Shown piece by piece: positions 29,901 through 50,440 of a stretch of DNA of 64,000 nt. Source of the stretch: Syngnathus acus (Eukaryota; Chordata; Actinopteri; Syngnathiformes; Syngnathidae). The DNA is taken from positions 3,455,501 through 3,519,500 of the forward strand of contig NC_051104.1 in assembly GCF_901709675.1 (NCBI RefSeq). The letters run 5' to 3'. Made by a program: the position numbers and the translations under genes. Position 1 is the first letter of the stretch, and each line of letters opens with the position of its first letter. The notes under the pieces are model-generated. The model saw only the letters and a program-made list of their open reading frames with translations, searched no databases and was not told the origin of the DNA.

Positions 29901-32900
29901 TGGTCTGATTGTGCTGCATCGGAACGTCTTCAGTTTGTTGCTGTGTGCTTTTGATAACGGTGACTATTGTGGTGCATTCGCTAACTAACGGAAATCCCGG
30001 CATGTAGTTCAACCGAAGAACCTGGAGTGTTCATTTCCACCGACAGTCAAGTCATGACACCTCGTCTGTGATAGCCACTTAGCTGCTGTCAGAAAAGCAG
30101 AGCGTTTTTAAACGCGACTTTGTTCTTATTGTCACAATATTTAGTCTAAATCAGATTCTTTTGGATTTTAATCACTTTCAATAGTTTATTCCTTACACTG
30201 TCTAAAACCTTTTTATTTAAAAAAAGAAATGGAATTTAAAAGAAATTATATATATACGTATGTATATATATATATATCTATATATCCATATATATAGTTG
30301 TAATATAAATAATTTTAATATAGCTGGTGTAGCACCTAACAGATTTTTGTTGGTGGTGTGCCTTGAGATGTTTTCCAATGAAAAGGTGTGTGGTGGTTGA
30401 AAAAAAAGTTGGGAAACTGCTCAAGACATGGATCCTCGACATAAGTCTTTTTGCTGTCTCTCTGAGCGGGTGACGTCACCGCCCGTCCCGTGTCCTCACG
30501 TAAACAGCGGCGCTCACGCTGCCTTTGCTCGGCGACACAGACCGACGGCACCAAAACTGCGGAGGTAATGACATGCTAGCACTTTGCACCACTCAGCCTA
30601 ATTACAACCCCGCGGCGGTTCTGGTGGTGCCGTAAAAAGATTGGATATGTCTTCAACTGGTAAACATTTGGGAGCCCTGTTTGGGCAAATGCGTGTGAAG
30701 CAAATTACAAGACGGAGCTTCTGTCGTGTCGTCTGGCCAGGGTTGTCAATCAATTGTGGCCAGGGCGCAAACTACCCCGACAAATCTTGGAAGAGCTCGG
30801 CTAGAATTGCGTCTTTGTCGGCTCCCGTCAGAGAGCCGCCTCGTCTGGTCACCCGCATGAACATGTTACGCCACTAGCGGGGCGACAAAAAAACTGCTGA
30901 CGATGAATAATGTCGGGTTTTTGTCTAAAGCTCCATAAATGGAAGCAAGAATTGCCGGCCTGTTGTAAGCCATCACCTGGCAATGGCTGTCCTTCGGCGA
31001 CAGCCGCTTAAGCGACGCTTCCGTGCCGCGCAGCTGTTTGCCAAGCGGAACTCGAGTTGCGTCTGTCACGCTTGAGATGCAAGCGTGAAGTCGCCTTGCG
31101 TGCAAACATTTTTCCCAGCAGACTTTTTGGACTGCGGGAGTGAGCTTTCCGTGTCAGCGTTATTTACCTTGACTTCCCGTCTCAGTTGAATCTACTCAGT
31201 ATTGCCTAGTTTGAATACATTCCTACGAGTTTGCCTTTGAATGAGGGTCATCCCAGGAGCAGCCAGGTTCCTCTCCCAAAATAGGCAGCGCAAAGCGTGG
31301 ATGAGGAGGGAAGAGGGCCAATGGGAGGGGACAAAGAAGGAGGGGGGGAAGGGGGCGCTGTGACTTAATGAGCACCAGATGCTTTACCTTCGCCGGGAGT
31401 CGCATTCTTGGGAGCTTTGGTGGGCGTGCGATCCGTACTGGAACTTATGTCGGATGAGATGCTGGAGCTGCCTTTCCCTGTGGAGGAAGAAGAGCACAAC
31501 TTGAAACTCTTTTCTGCTCCAGTCATGCTCGTTTTCTGGCATTTGCTCGTCACTCGGTTTTGCAAAAAACGGGGACAGCGGGGCTATTTCGATTCATGAT
31601 TCTCAAAAGTAGGCCAAGTGGCGATCGTCTTGGGGGACCGGCCGCTCCTGTTCCTTGGGAACGTCGTGTGGCGGGCGGCGCTGGTATTTTAAACATCACA
31701 ACTTCCAATCTTTTCTCCGCCGGTATTGACTTAGGATGGGATCAGGAAGGAATGTTATTTATCCAAACATTTAGGCCGGGCGGACACAAATACTGTGGCA
31801 TGCCTGAGATTTGGGGGAGGAGTGTGTCCAAGCTGGAAGATTAGGCCTTTGCGATGATAACGCAGAGGTGAAGTTGACATTTCGAGTCGGGAGATTGTAT
31901 CGCCGTTGTGGAATGGCGTTATCGCAACATCCGTGCTTCAAAAGAAAAGAAATAAGCGCTCCCGAGATTTGTGCGGCATTCCATTTAAGTGAAGCACTCT
32001 CCCTCTGTGGATGGACAAAGTTCACTCGATAGACTCGATATTTGTCAAGTGTGTTTTTCGATGGAAGAGGCCCGAGGCGGAAAGAAACTCGGCATTGTGA
32101 AGCGCTGCAAAGTCAGGCGGATGACGAAGGACCCTGAATCTCGACTCGTCATTTCCATGAGTCGGGAGAGACATATCAAGTTTTCCAAAACAATTACTTT
32201 CACGATAGCAATGCGAGCCGTCGGTGAGTCTCCGTCGCCAAGTTGCGTAGCCCTCCAAAACGTCTTGCTTCAGTTTAAGGCACCACAAAACTCAGTGGCC
32301 ATATGCAAAAAATGGTTTGGAGCCCCCAGCGCTGCATCCGGTGATGAAAGCTTTGCTCTGCCAGATGAAATTCCTCCGGTGCTTTTGCACGTGGCGTTCA
32401 AACGACAGCGGCGTGCAAAGAAAGCTCCTGACTCTTGTCAAGAAGTCCTTGGCGCCTCTGCAGTAGGATGGATGGAATGATGCTCATCATGCATCATATG
32501 TTAGGCTCAAGCTAATCAGATGATACGCTTGGGTTTGAACGTGTTGCTGTTCCAAATTACAGTGATGTCTTTACGGTAAAAGGCAACTGGCGAGTGTGGC
32601 TGGAGTCTTTTTTTGTGTCTGTTTTCTTGTGCCTTCATTCAAACGTGGCTGCCTGTCAGAATGCAATTGACTTCATCTTGCACATACATAAAGAGAGTTG
32701 TGTTGTGTAGCTACGTAAGCTCCCCCTTTTTGGGTGACAAGAATGAAAAGCAGCAGTTGTAATGTGACTGTCAGATGGAGAAGAAAAGAATTTTCCCTGG
32801 CTGCACTCATGCATGCTTACTTGCTCCAACTGCACATTAAGTTGCATTTTAGTTTTTGAGGTCCACGCGCACGCCAAAAGTTTGCCACTTTGGAGCACTC

Positions 32901-32939
32901 ACCCTCGCTTCCATACAGTTTTCCGTTGTTGGCACCCAT
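26903..32939 (-). CDS. fbxl7: F-box/LRR-repeat protein 7
   Basis: Four coding exons on the minus strand (32903-32939, 31388-31477, 27778-28365, 26903-27639) make 483 residues, against 491 in human. Exon 1 gives MGANNGKLYGSE. Exon 2 gives GSSSISSDISSSTDRTPTKA, exon 3 the F-box at about 105-150 (LLPDSVLLRIFSHLST, CRCARVCRRWYNVAWDPRLW), and exons 3-4 about eleven cysteine-type leucine-rich repeats ending RRHCRKCVIEHTDPAFY. The protein is the substrate-binding subunit of an SCF ubiquitin ligase; known mammalian targets include Aurora A and survivin. Exons 1 and 2 are very short and separated by 1.4 and 3 kb introns, so they are easily missed. A 5' start at 28426 would wrongly read intron. Confidence 0.96.
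29724..30419. mobile_element. Non-autonomous hAT element in fbxl7 intron 2
   Basis: The ends CAGTATTTCCCAACC and GTTGGGAAACTG are inverted repeats. They are flanked by an 8-bp target duplication, CTCTAGAC (29716-29723) and CTCAAGAC (30420-30427), which matches at 7 of 8. The 696-bp body includes the GTGTGCCTTGAGATGTTTTC-type end seen in fish hAT families and an AT dinucleotide tract. No transposase is encoded. Confidence 0.85.
30247..30296. repeat. AT-rich dinucleotide microsatellite
   Basis: Imperfect (TA)n with ATATATCTATATATCC interruptions, inside the hAT element. Confidence 0.8.
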
Positions 32940-36324
<3,385 letters not shown>

Positions 36325-37650
36325 TGGCCCAACGACAACAAAATAAGCCAGAGAGCTGCTTGTGTACATAATATACATTTGTCAGACTTTTTGTTTGAGA
36401 CCCCCCCCCACCTTCCACGTCAAATACGCTCGCTAACTTTCCAATCGATCCTTGCAGTCGTCCGGTCTCTTCCTTCACAACGTCCGCATGTGTGCAAATT
36501 GAGGCGGGTGTGTGCTGCTTAAAAACAAAGTGCAAAGCCTCGGTCAGCATACGTTACAGATGGCATCATTTCAACGTACACACTTCTTAGTGCCTCTTGT
36601 GATTTTCCCGCTGTCGAGAAATGGGCGACTATCGCATAACATCGCCTGGAGAAAAGAAGACCCCCCCCCCCCATTCTCTTGCACAATGAATGCTTGTTAT
36701 TGAATTTGCTGTTAATGCTTCGTATTTTTGCTTTTGTGATCGAATCATGTTTGGTGCTCAAACGTTTCGGTCGAGTCATGCCACACGCCATGCTGGCATC
36801 TGGAAGGCCAATTTGACCAAACTGACAGAGAAAGCAAACCGCTCGCCACCATTGAGTTGAAGCGAGAGCGGACAGATAAGCTTTTGCGCCGAGTGCGCTT
36901 GGACAACAGTTTTACAAATTACCGCTTGGTTCCCTTTTTTTTTTTTTTTTTTTGCAGTGGGCTGAGCCACACCCGTTATGATTATTGTTCCCTTCGGCTA
37001 TTTCCTCCACTAAACAAACTGGTCGGGTATGACTGGAGACTGTGACCTTGTTGTCCTTTCCAATTCCTGTTCAAAATGGCTCAGTTGATTGCACTCGTCA
37101 CCAAAACTACAAAAGCGTTTAGCAAAAATGCTGGGCTCGCTTAAGCTTCGATGCGTTGAGGTGAAGCCAAAATGGAGCGATGAGAACCGTGGCACGGTTG
37201 GAGTTTAAGGGCTAACCTCCGCGTCCCTCCCGAAAGACAAAACAAAACGTTGACATTCCTCTATTGTCACAGTGTGCTCTCGTTGCTACAACTACTAAAA
37301 AAAAAAAAAACAACTAACAAATGACCACCATAGTGCTTGCTTAGCAGATGACCACCGTGAGCTTCTTTCTACTCCATCTTAAGAGTATGGTAAGGCAGTC
37401 AATTCAAAGAAATTGTTTTGCTTTTTTTATATTAATGCTATAAGAAAAAGTGATATCTTTATGTGTTGGTTGCTGGTGGGGGATGTTTGCCATGATTGAA
37501 TTGCTCCCTTCGTGTTTCCTCCCTCATGTTCTTTCGGAAACATAACCAACCACGAATATCGCCGATTGTGGTCCGTTTGTGCGCTTCCATTTCAATTTGT
37601 GTGTGCGTGTGCGTTCTTAGCAAATGGCAAATAAAGGCGACGTGACTACT
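36325..37650 (+). other. rala: rala 3' untranslated region
   Basis: No coding frame is found. An AATAAA at 37630-37635 gives a 3'UTR of about 1.3 kb, plausible for this gene. It contains runs of C (36660-36672), T (36938-36954) and A (37299-37312). Earlier cleavage cannot be ruled out. Confidence 0.5.
37630..37635 (+). other. Polyadenylation signal, probable rala end
   Basis: AATAAA followed by a GT-rich stretch (GTGACTACTGGTG...TCTTGTGTGG). Confidence 0.55.
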
Positions 37651-39207
37651 GGTGCTCACTTTCCATCTTGTGTGGCTGACGGGAAGAGGAACAATGTTGG
37701 CTCATTTATCAGCGGTGCTGAGAGATGAGCTTTATTTTACTTTTCTGCAACGTTTACTCCATGTAAAACAAATTTGTGTTCACAGCGTTAGCACAGGCCC
37801 AAGTGACGAGAACAATACATCATTCATAAAAGTCCAGCTGATGCATAGCGCGTGATGTGATTTTCACTGTCGGAGAAGAGTGGAGACAATTGTGGGGCAG
37901 GGTAGAACCCAATGCTTTTTTTTTTGGTCAGTTTTGTGTGACCTGCTGACCTATCAGGAACCCGGGGCCTTGTCGAAGACGGCATACTACTGAAAATGGC
38001 CTATGATAAAATGGGAGAAGCCCTGGTAGCCGTCACACAAAAATTGCAATCCTGACCTCTACGTGCCCAAATTCAGCAGGTCAAGGGGCACCGATTGCTT
38101 TCTTGTTTGCAAGTATAGCTGCGCTCACATAAGTACAGACTAAATACATCCGTCCATATCTACGTGTAAGAAAAGAATAATTGCGATGATTGTGTCCACA
38201 TCCATTAGTGTTAGCTCAAAGTGTTAGAAGAAAGTACGTGAAGGAACGCAGCGGCACTTGCTGGCACTCGAGTAGTGGGGATCAGGGGTTCCCTCGGCGA
38301 TGACGTGTCGGGCCACGTCGATTCGCACTACGCCGTGATTGGCTGACGCCGGCGCACGAGGCCTGTAGTTTGAAAGCTCGTCTAGGGCAGCCAGTCAGCG
38401 GGGCCCAAGAAGTGTTGGATAGCACTAGCCCAGTAACGCGCTTGCCTTGCCTAAGTTCACGCCGTTCGGGAACTTCATTCAAATCAAGCACGGTGCTCGC
38501 TTGGGGGCGCCTTCGAGAATGATGACGCCACCGACGGGAGCGAATCACTCGGCGGATCACACGACGGAAGACGCGGCTTTCTGACGGCAGTTGCGATCGA
38601 GTCCACGCTGAGAGACAAGAAAGCTTCCCAGTTGGCTAGCGACTTGGCGGCTAACTTCCTTGTTGCGACTCGGCGGTGTCAAATGGGAGGCCGACAAGTT
38701 TGCTTTTGACTTCGGACACCAACCTACTGGTGGAAGTACCCGCTCGTACCGCACCAGCCGCGGTGGGTTCAAGGAATCGGGGCTTTAAATCCGGACGGGC
38801 CTCGGGCCTGCACTCTTGTCCACGAATGCGGTTTGTCGTCGGGTACCGTTAGCCCCCGGAGGCTAACCTAGCTCACATTTACTTAGCATGTGCTAGCCAA
38901 TTTGTAAAAATGCACACCGTGGAGGAGTCCGGACGTTTAATAGTCGACTGCTAGGTGAATGTCAAATTGTTTGTGCGTGTGGCCGAATTGGGTCGTGATT
39001 AAACTCTCGTGGAACACATTCTAAACATAATCTGTTAGCTTTGTGATGCTAACGTGAAGCTAGTGATCGCGATAGCCGCGGCATTCCGAACGTGAATTAT
39101 GATGCTAACTGGCCCGGTGTTATTATGTCCCACTGCACAGCCGGAAGCATAATAGTTTAAAAGGTTCTTTCTCAGTGAGCGTGGCGTTGATGTAACCCTC
39201 TGGATAA
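37651..39207 (+). other. cdk13 upstream region and promoter
   Basis: AT-rich until about 38220, then CpG-rich to 38900 with a reversed CCAAT box (ATTGGCTG) at about 38338. This is the probable TATA-less cdk13 promoter and 5'UTR. No other gene is visible. Confidence 0.5.
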
Positions 39208-45186
<5,979 letters not shown>

Positions 45187-46480
45187 ACAAACTGGAAGCG
45201 ACACTTTGTGATTGACGCCCCTCCCCCCGTCCAAGACGGTCAAGTTTGTTAGAGGAGCTTTTCTCAGACCATTTTCATATTTTTGTTGTAATTTGTTTTA
45301 TGAGTCTTTTAACGTCAATCTTTTGAGGGGTGGGGGGTGGTGGACAGCTAGTCTTATTCTGGTGCATTCTTACCCTACCAGTGACTGCGACCTCTTAGAC
45401 AGTACTTCAGGATTGTTAGTAGTCATGTTTTGCACTACTGACTGAAGTTCAAAAACACTTTTAGCAGGTCAAGGGCATCGCATCATTTCACCCCACCCCC
45501 TGCCTTCCTCTCGTATTTTTTTTTTTTTTTTTTTTTTACAAAAATGCTCCTGTGTGATGACACTTGGATGAGCAAATTTCATCATGGCTGCGAGACTCTG
45601 GAGCAAATGTAAAAGTTGTAAAATGGTTCAACGTAAAAAAGGACACGAAGTGTTTCTTCTCTTTTTTTTTGGTATTAAAAAAATCCCGACCACACCAGAT
45701 TTCCCTTTGGCAAGTGTTTATTAAAGAAATGCCACTGTGTAAAACTATTGTCTTTTCAGTTACTATAAAGATTATTTTTCAATGTCTTTTTGCTGCGTTT
45801 GACTGTATGTGACCTATGCTACCACTGGATGGTGCCATTTTGTAAAAGTTATTTTCTACTCTAGGGTATTCTCAGCGGAAGACAAATGTGCTTGCCATTC
45901 ATTCAGCACGTTTTTCACTGCCACGGGGTTTCAGAAAGCTTTGAGCATCGGTAGCTCGTGAAATACAATTTTTTTTGTCTTTATTCAATACTTTTTATTT
46001 GGAACTAATAATGCCGCTAATGATTTGGAGAAGCAAAATATTTCCCCATCCATGACATACTTATGTAGTCGTCTCCAAGAATGATTTGCAGCGAGCAGAA
46101 ACTTGGAAGTGCTTCTACAGCTTGTCAAAGACCTCAAGAGCCCCTTTAATGGTGATTTTAATAGAAAGCACTGGCGTCAAGCTGACATTTTTCTTTGGCA
46201 ATCATCAAGCATAATATTCAGTGCGTCGTCGTAATGACATACAAGAAAGAATAGGACACAATCACAGCGCTTTTGTGATGTATAAATAGCAATTTTGTCA
46301 AGTAAAAATAGCGTGTCTGTACATGTGTAAAGAAATTAAAAGAGAACGGAAATGTAACAAGCAGAATTTTAAACGTGTTCTCAATGGGGGAAAAAAACAA
46401 GCAGAGGCCATGACATTAAATAGCAATACATGACATTGAAGAATGTAAAATAAAGCATTTATGCAAATATAAACAAACGA
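45187..46480 (+). other. cdk13: cdk13 3' untranslated region
   Basis: AT-rich sequence without coding frames follows the stop codon. A strong AATAAA is at 46449-46454; earlier ATTAAA-like sites occur near 45720. A poly(T) run lies at 45518-45538. Confidence 0.5.
46449..46454 (+). other. Polyadenylation signal, probable cdk13 end
   Basis: AATAAA about 1.26 kb after the cdk13 stop codon. Confidence 0.5.
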
Positions 46481-49400
46481 GCATTATTTGTCATCATTCC
46501 CCCCCTCCCTTCTTTTTTTTTTTTTTATAACTCACATTCTAAATCTAGGGGGCAGTAAGGCGCCCCTTAAACGGAGTGTCCACGAAGAAGTGAAGACGTC
46601 ATCTTTAACATGAGTTAGTTTTGTCCCTTTTTGGTTAAATTTAGCGAGTGATTCGTTCTTTTTAGGTGAAATATATTTTATTGAACACATTATGCAACAT
46701 TATTGAAATGCATTGGGTTCTTTTAAGACAAGAGAGAGAGAGGGAGAGAGCGCGCATGGACAGCAAGTGACGGAGGCCATAAAGACAAAACGGAGGCCAT
46801 AAAGATGAGCTGCACAAACCATGCGGAGGAAATGGAATTGACTCCTTCCTTATTGGAAATCCATGTGCAGGAGCGTGAAATTTAACTCTGCTCTGTACGT
46901 AAAGTCAATAGTGCGAACATCAACAAAGAAAAGAGAGAGAGGTGTTTGCTTTTGATGCCCCGTGCAGACATTCTCGGGTCCTCCTCATGTCGGAGGCCAT
47001 CAACGAGTTACTAGTCTAAAACGGCTGCAGCAAAGACCTTGGGGCTCAATTGAAATGAAATCAATTGTATTTTAGAAAAAAAACTGCATTAGCTGCCTAA
47101 AATACCTTAGCAAGACTGTATAAAAATGATTTGTGCTCTACAAATAGAGTGGAGTGAATTTGCTGCTTTATCATTTGCAGTCAAAGAATTAGCAAGTAAG
47201 TCACTAAGTGAGCTTGAAATGGGAATGCTGCTTTACACGTAGGTTGGATCATTAACTCTTGGACTTTTTTAATCATAGTATCACACAAGTCCAAGGGACA
47301 ATTTCCGAAGGAAGAGTAAAGTTTTAGCCGGCAAGTTGCCCTTCATCTATTTGGTGCAGCCGCTCGGCCGTGGCCACCGCGGCGCGAGGTGATGCATCTG
47401 CCGTCACTTTGTTTACCGCGCTGATTGACCTTTTCCCTCTCGCTTCCTATTTTACCAGCAGTGTGGAAGAAAGATAGCTACGTCTCCCTCCCGCCAAACG
47501 TTTCAGCGGCGGAGCTCGTCTCTCAATGCACAGGCTCACCCGGGAAGAGATCATCGGTGTATGCGGTTGGGTAGAAAAAAAATCACGTTGACTTTTTACT
47601 GGTGTGCATTTCAGGGATTGTCTAAAAGCAAACGCTTAAGAGTGCCTCTGCTCTTTGGCCAGCAAGCAAGATGGCTCCTCGACAGCGAGCGAGTAAGTTA
47701 GAACGCGAGCCAAAAACGTCTCTGTGTGCGACTTCGGGCTAACTTGGTGACACTCACTAAGCCAGCGATAAATCCAGTCCAAACGCAAAACAAGTTTGGC
47801 ACCCGTGAAACGACGATGGCTAAGTAAATGACAGAATATGCCGATGGATCGAAGCGATTAAAAAGTAACAAAATGACTTTTTTGCCCAAGCCACCAATTC
47901 AGAATTTTGCCTTTTCTAACATTCAGCAAGATATTGGGAGGCCTTTCTTTGCGTAGCGTCGACGCTGATGCTTTCAGACCTGAGACGCCACTCGATGTCA
48001 AAACACACCGGGATTTAAGTCTGTGATCTTGCACTGATGTTTTTGGGGCGTGGGGGAGGAAAAGCGAATTCCTGAAAGGCCGTCAGCCTGCCGGGAACTG
48101 CGCATTTGGACAAGAACGTCCTCGGCATGCGCGTACTCGCTTTCTCGCATCTTTCCGATGAATAATTGATGCCTTTCGCTCCTTTCATTCTCAGCGCAAG
48201 TCATTTGCCGTTTTTTTTTTTTTTTTTGCGCCCCCACCCGAAGGCGAGCCGGAAACGTGAGTCTCCGAGGACCGAGACGACGGCGGCGTCATCCTCCCGG
48301 GCCTTTCAGCTCGTCTGCGTGGGAATCTGCAGAGGTAAAGTGCGAACAGGCACGGGAAAGTCACGCACGTAGGCAGGCATGGTAAAGTCAAGCCCTGAGT
48401 GTGGCTTGGTCATCCACTGATGGAGAGACGCTTTTTGGACAGAAGGGGGTCACGTTTACCTCCTCTGTCCGACAGTGTTTGCAGAGGGTGGCGTCGAGGA
48501 GATTTACTCTCCCCATCCTCAGAGTGGCCTCGTCGTTTATCGGCGGGTGCTCCGCTGTGACGCGCCAGCCGCACCCATCCATCTTTGGGCTGGTAACGAG
48601 CAAGCGGCCGGTAATTTAAGGCCATAACTCTGACAGGTGTATTGATCGAGGTGGGTCGGGTGTGGGGGCTATCCCAGGGGGTCACAAATCATGGCGTAAC
48701 ACCGTCCGCTGGGATGAATCAGAGCGGCGCTCATTTGTCTTCCTTGTTGCCGCTCAGCACTTTTCCAAGCGGCAAGGCCGCTTCTTTTCGTCACACATTA
48801 ATGCAATTGTTGCTCGCCAAACTTTTCCAACATTGGGGTGAAAATCCAGACGAAGCAGTAACGATGTAAATGCGAAAGGATGCCCGCCCTCCGACTCGTT
48901 GGCTCCCGTTACCACGCGTCGTTAATGTATGGCACCATTTGCCGCATTACCCTTGATTCTCTCCTGCAGGAGTTTAGCCCCTTTACCTGCAGCTAAAAGT
49001 AATTTTTCTGGAAAATTGACTTGGGCCTCTGCATTCCACCCAATTTCCCCTCAGTTGCTTTTTGGGATTTCCACTCACCCGTATGCAAATTGTCAACACT
49101 GAAGACGAAGGTGGCGTGTCACGTATACTCGCAGCGTGCTAATTGTTTTGTCTTAGTAGAGCCCTAAACCAATTCCGGCCCCCCCGATCCCACCTGGCTT
49201 TTGATGCAAAGCACACGGGGGAGAGTGCCGATCGATGCCTCGCAGGCGCAACACCGCAAAATGTTGATGAGGCTTTGCATGCGGGCCGAGTGAGGTTACA
49301 CATCCCCGGAGCTCCCTTAAGCGTCGCCGGAGACTATTCTTCTCGGATTTTCATTAACACTTTGCCCTTTGTGAGCTGCAGGCAAATCACACAACTAGTT

Positions 49401-49675
49401 TGCTCGCAGACGCATTTCTTTTTTTGCGCTTTGAATATACCTGTGCGCTGCAAATTGGCTGTCTTTTTCTTGGCCAAATGAAACTTAAATGATGGCTTTT
49501 TAATGCGCGGCGGTGCAACGGCAGCAATTTAAATGCAAATGGGGCAAAAATGGAGCCCTGAGGTATGCCCGCATTCTTGCCCAAATGAAACATGTCCATC
49601 ATTTTCTTGCCGGATGTAAAGACGGTATACATTGTTATTGTTAGCCGAAAACCTCCCGTGTCCTAATTGGGTTGA
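46481..49675. other. Gene-free stretch downstream of cdk13
   Basis: No coding gene was found. A purine-rich (GAGA) tract lies near 46730-46750, and a 16-bp direct repeat ACGGAGGCCATAAAGA occurs at about 46770 and 46790. A minus-strand LINE RT scrap (GIPQGSIFAP) sits near 49545-49575. The rest holds nothing I can name. Confidence 0.4.
49540..49580 (-). mobile_element. LINE reverse-transcriptase scrap
   Basis: The minus strand encodes GIPQGSIFAPFAFKLLPL, aligning with the RT motif GVPQGSILGPLLF. Only this short part is recognisable. Confidence 0.45.
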
Positions 49676-49811
<136 letters not shown>

Positions 49812-50153
49812 CCTCCCCTGCCATCATGAAAAAGGGAAAAAACAAATTAAATTGTCATATAAATCAAATGGTTTTTATTATAAAGTCATTTTCCTTTTAA
49901 TTTCAGTAGTTTTTTTTTTTAACCAAAATCGCAGAATTGTTATAGTTATGTTGAAACCGAAGACGAGGCAACGAAAAAAGGTTCTCCAGCCTTATGGTAG
50001 GGGGCGCTAGTGATCCCGGGATGCTTCATGCGCCCACCTGTAGAATAAGTGATCTCCAGTTCAAATTTACAGTGAACAACTCAGGAGCAGTCGTCCATGT
50101 ATTTCGTTTTACATTCGTTTTTTTTTTTTTTCATTTTTACATTTCGTTTTACA

Positions 50154-50297
50154 ATGGAGGATTACGTATTCAAACTCAAACGATTTTCAACTATGGATTT
50201 TCAGTCGAAGCAGGAGGTCATCAGTAAAGGAAGACCAACTCCGGAGTTAAAAGGTTTGATTCGGACAACGGGACTTCGGAGCAGTGTGCTTTATTGA
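50154..50297 (+). pseudogene. Possible hAT/TTF-zinc-finger transposase N-terminal remnant
   Basis: The frame MEDYVFKLKRFSTMDFQSKQ continues EVISKGRPTPELKGL before a stop. The FSTMDFQSKQEVISKGRPTP portion resembles the segment before the TTF-type zinc finger of ZMYM/hAT-derived transposases. It is truncated after 48 codons. The match is from memory and weak. Confidence 0.35.
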
Positions 50298-50368
50298 GTG
50301 TGAAGTCTGCTGATATGGGATTTTAATTAAAATAGTTCAAATTAAATAATGAATAAGCTACTCTAGAG

Positions 50369-50440
50369 CAGCGTTCTCCAACCTTTTTTGTGACACGGTT
50401 AGGTGTCGGACAAATTTTGTGACGTCAGTGCCCCCCGTCA
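50369..50440 (+). mobile_element. Left end of a hAT-like element (fragment)
   Basis: CAGCGTTCTCCAACCTTTTT followed by GTGACACGG and GGTGTCGGACAAATTTT is the terminus of a frequent fish hAT family. No matching right terminus was found downstream. Confidence 0.5.
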
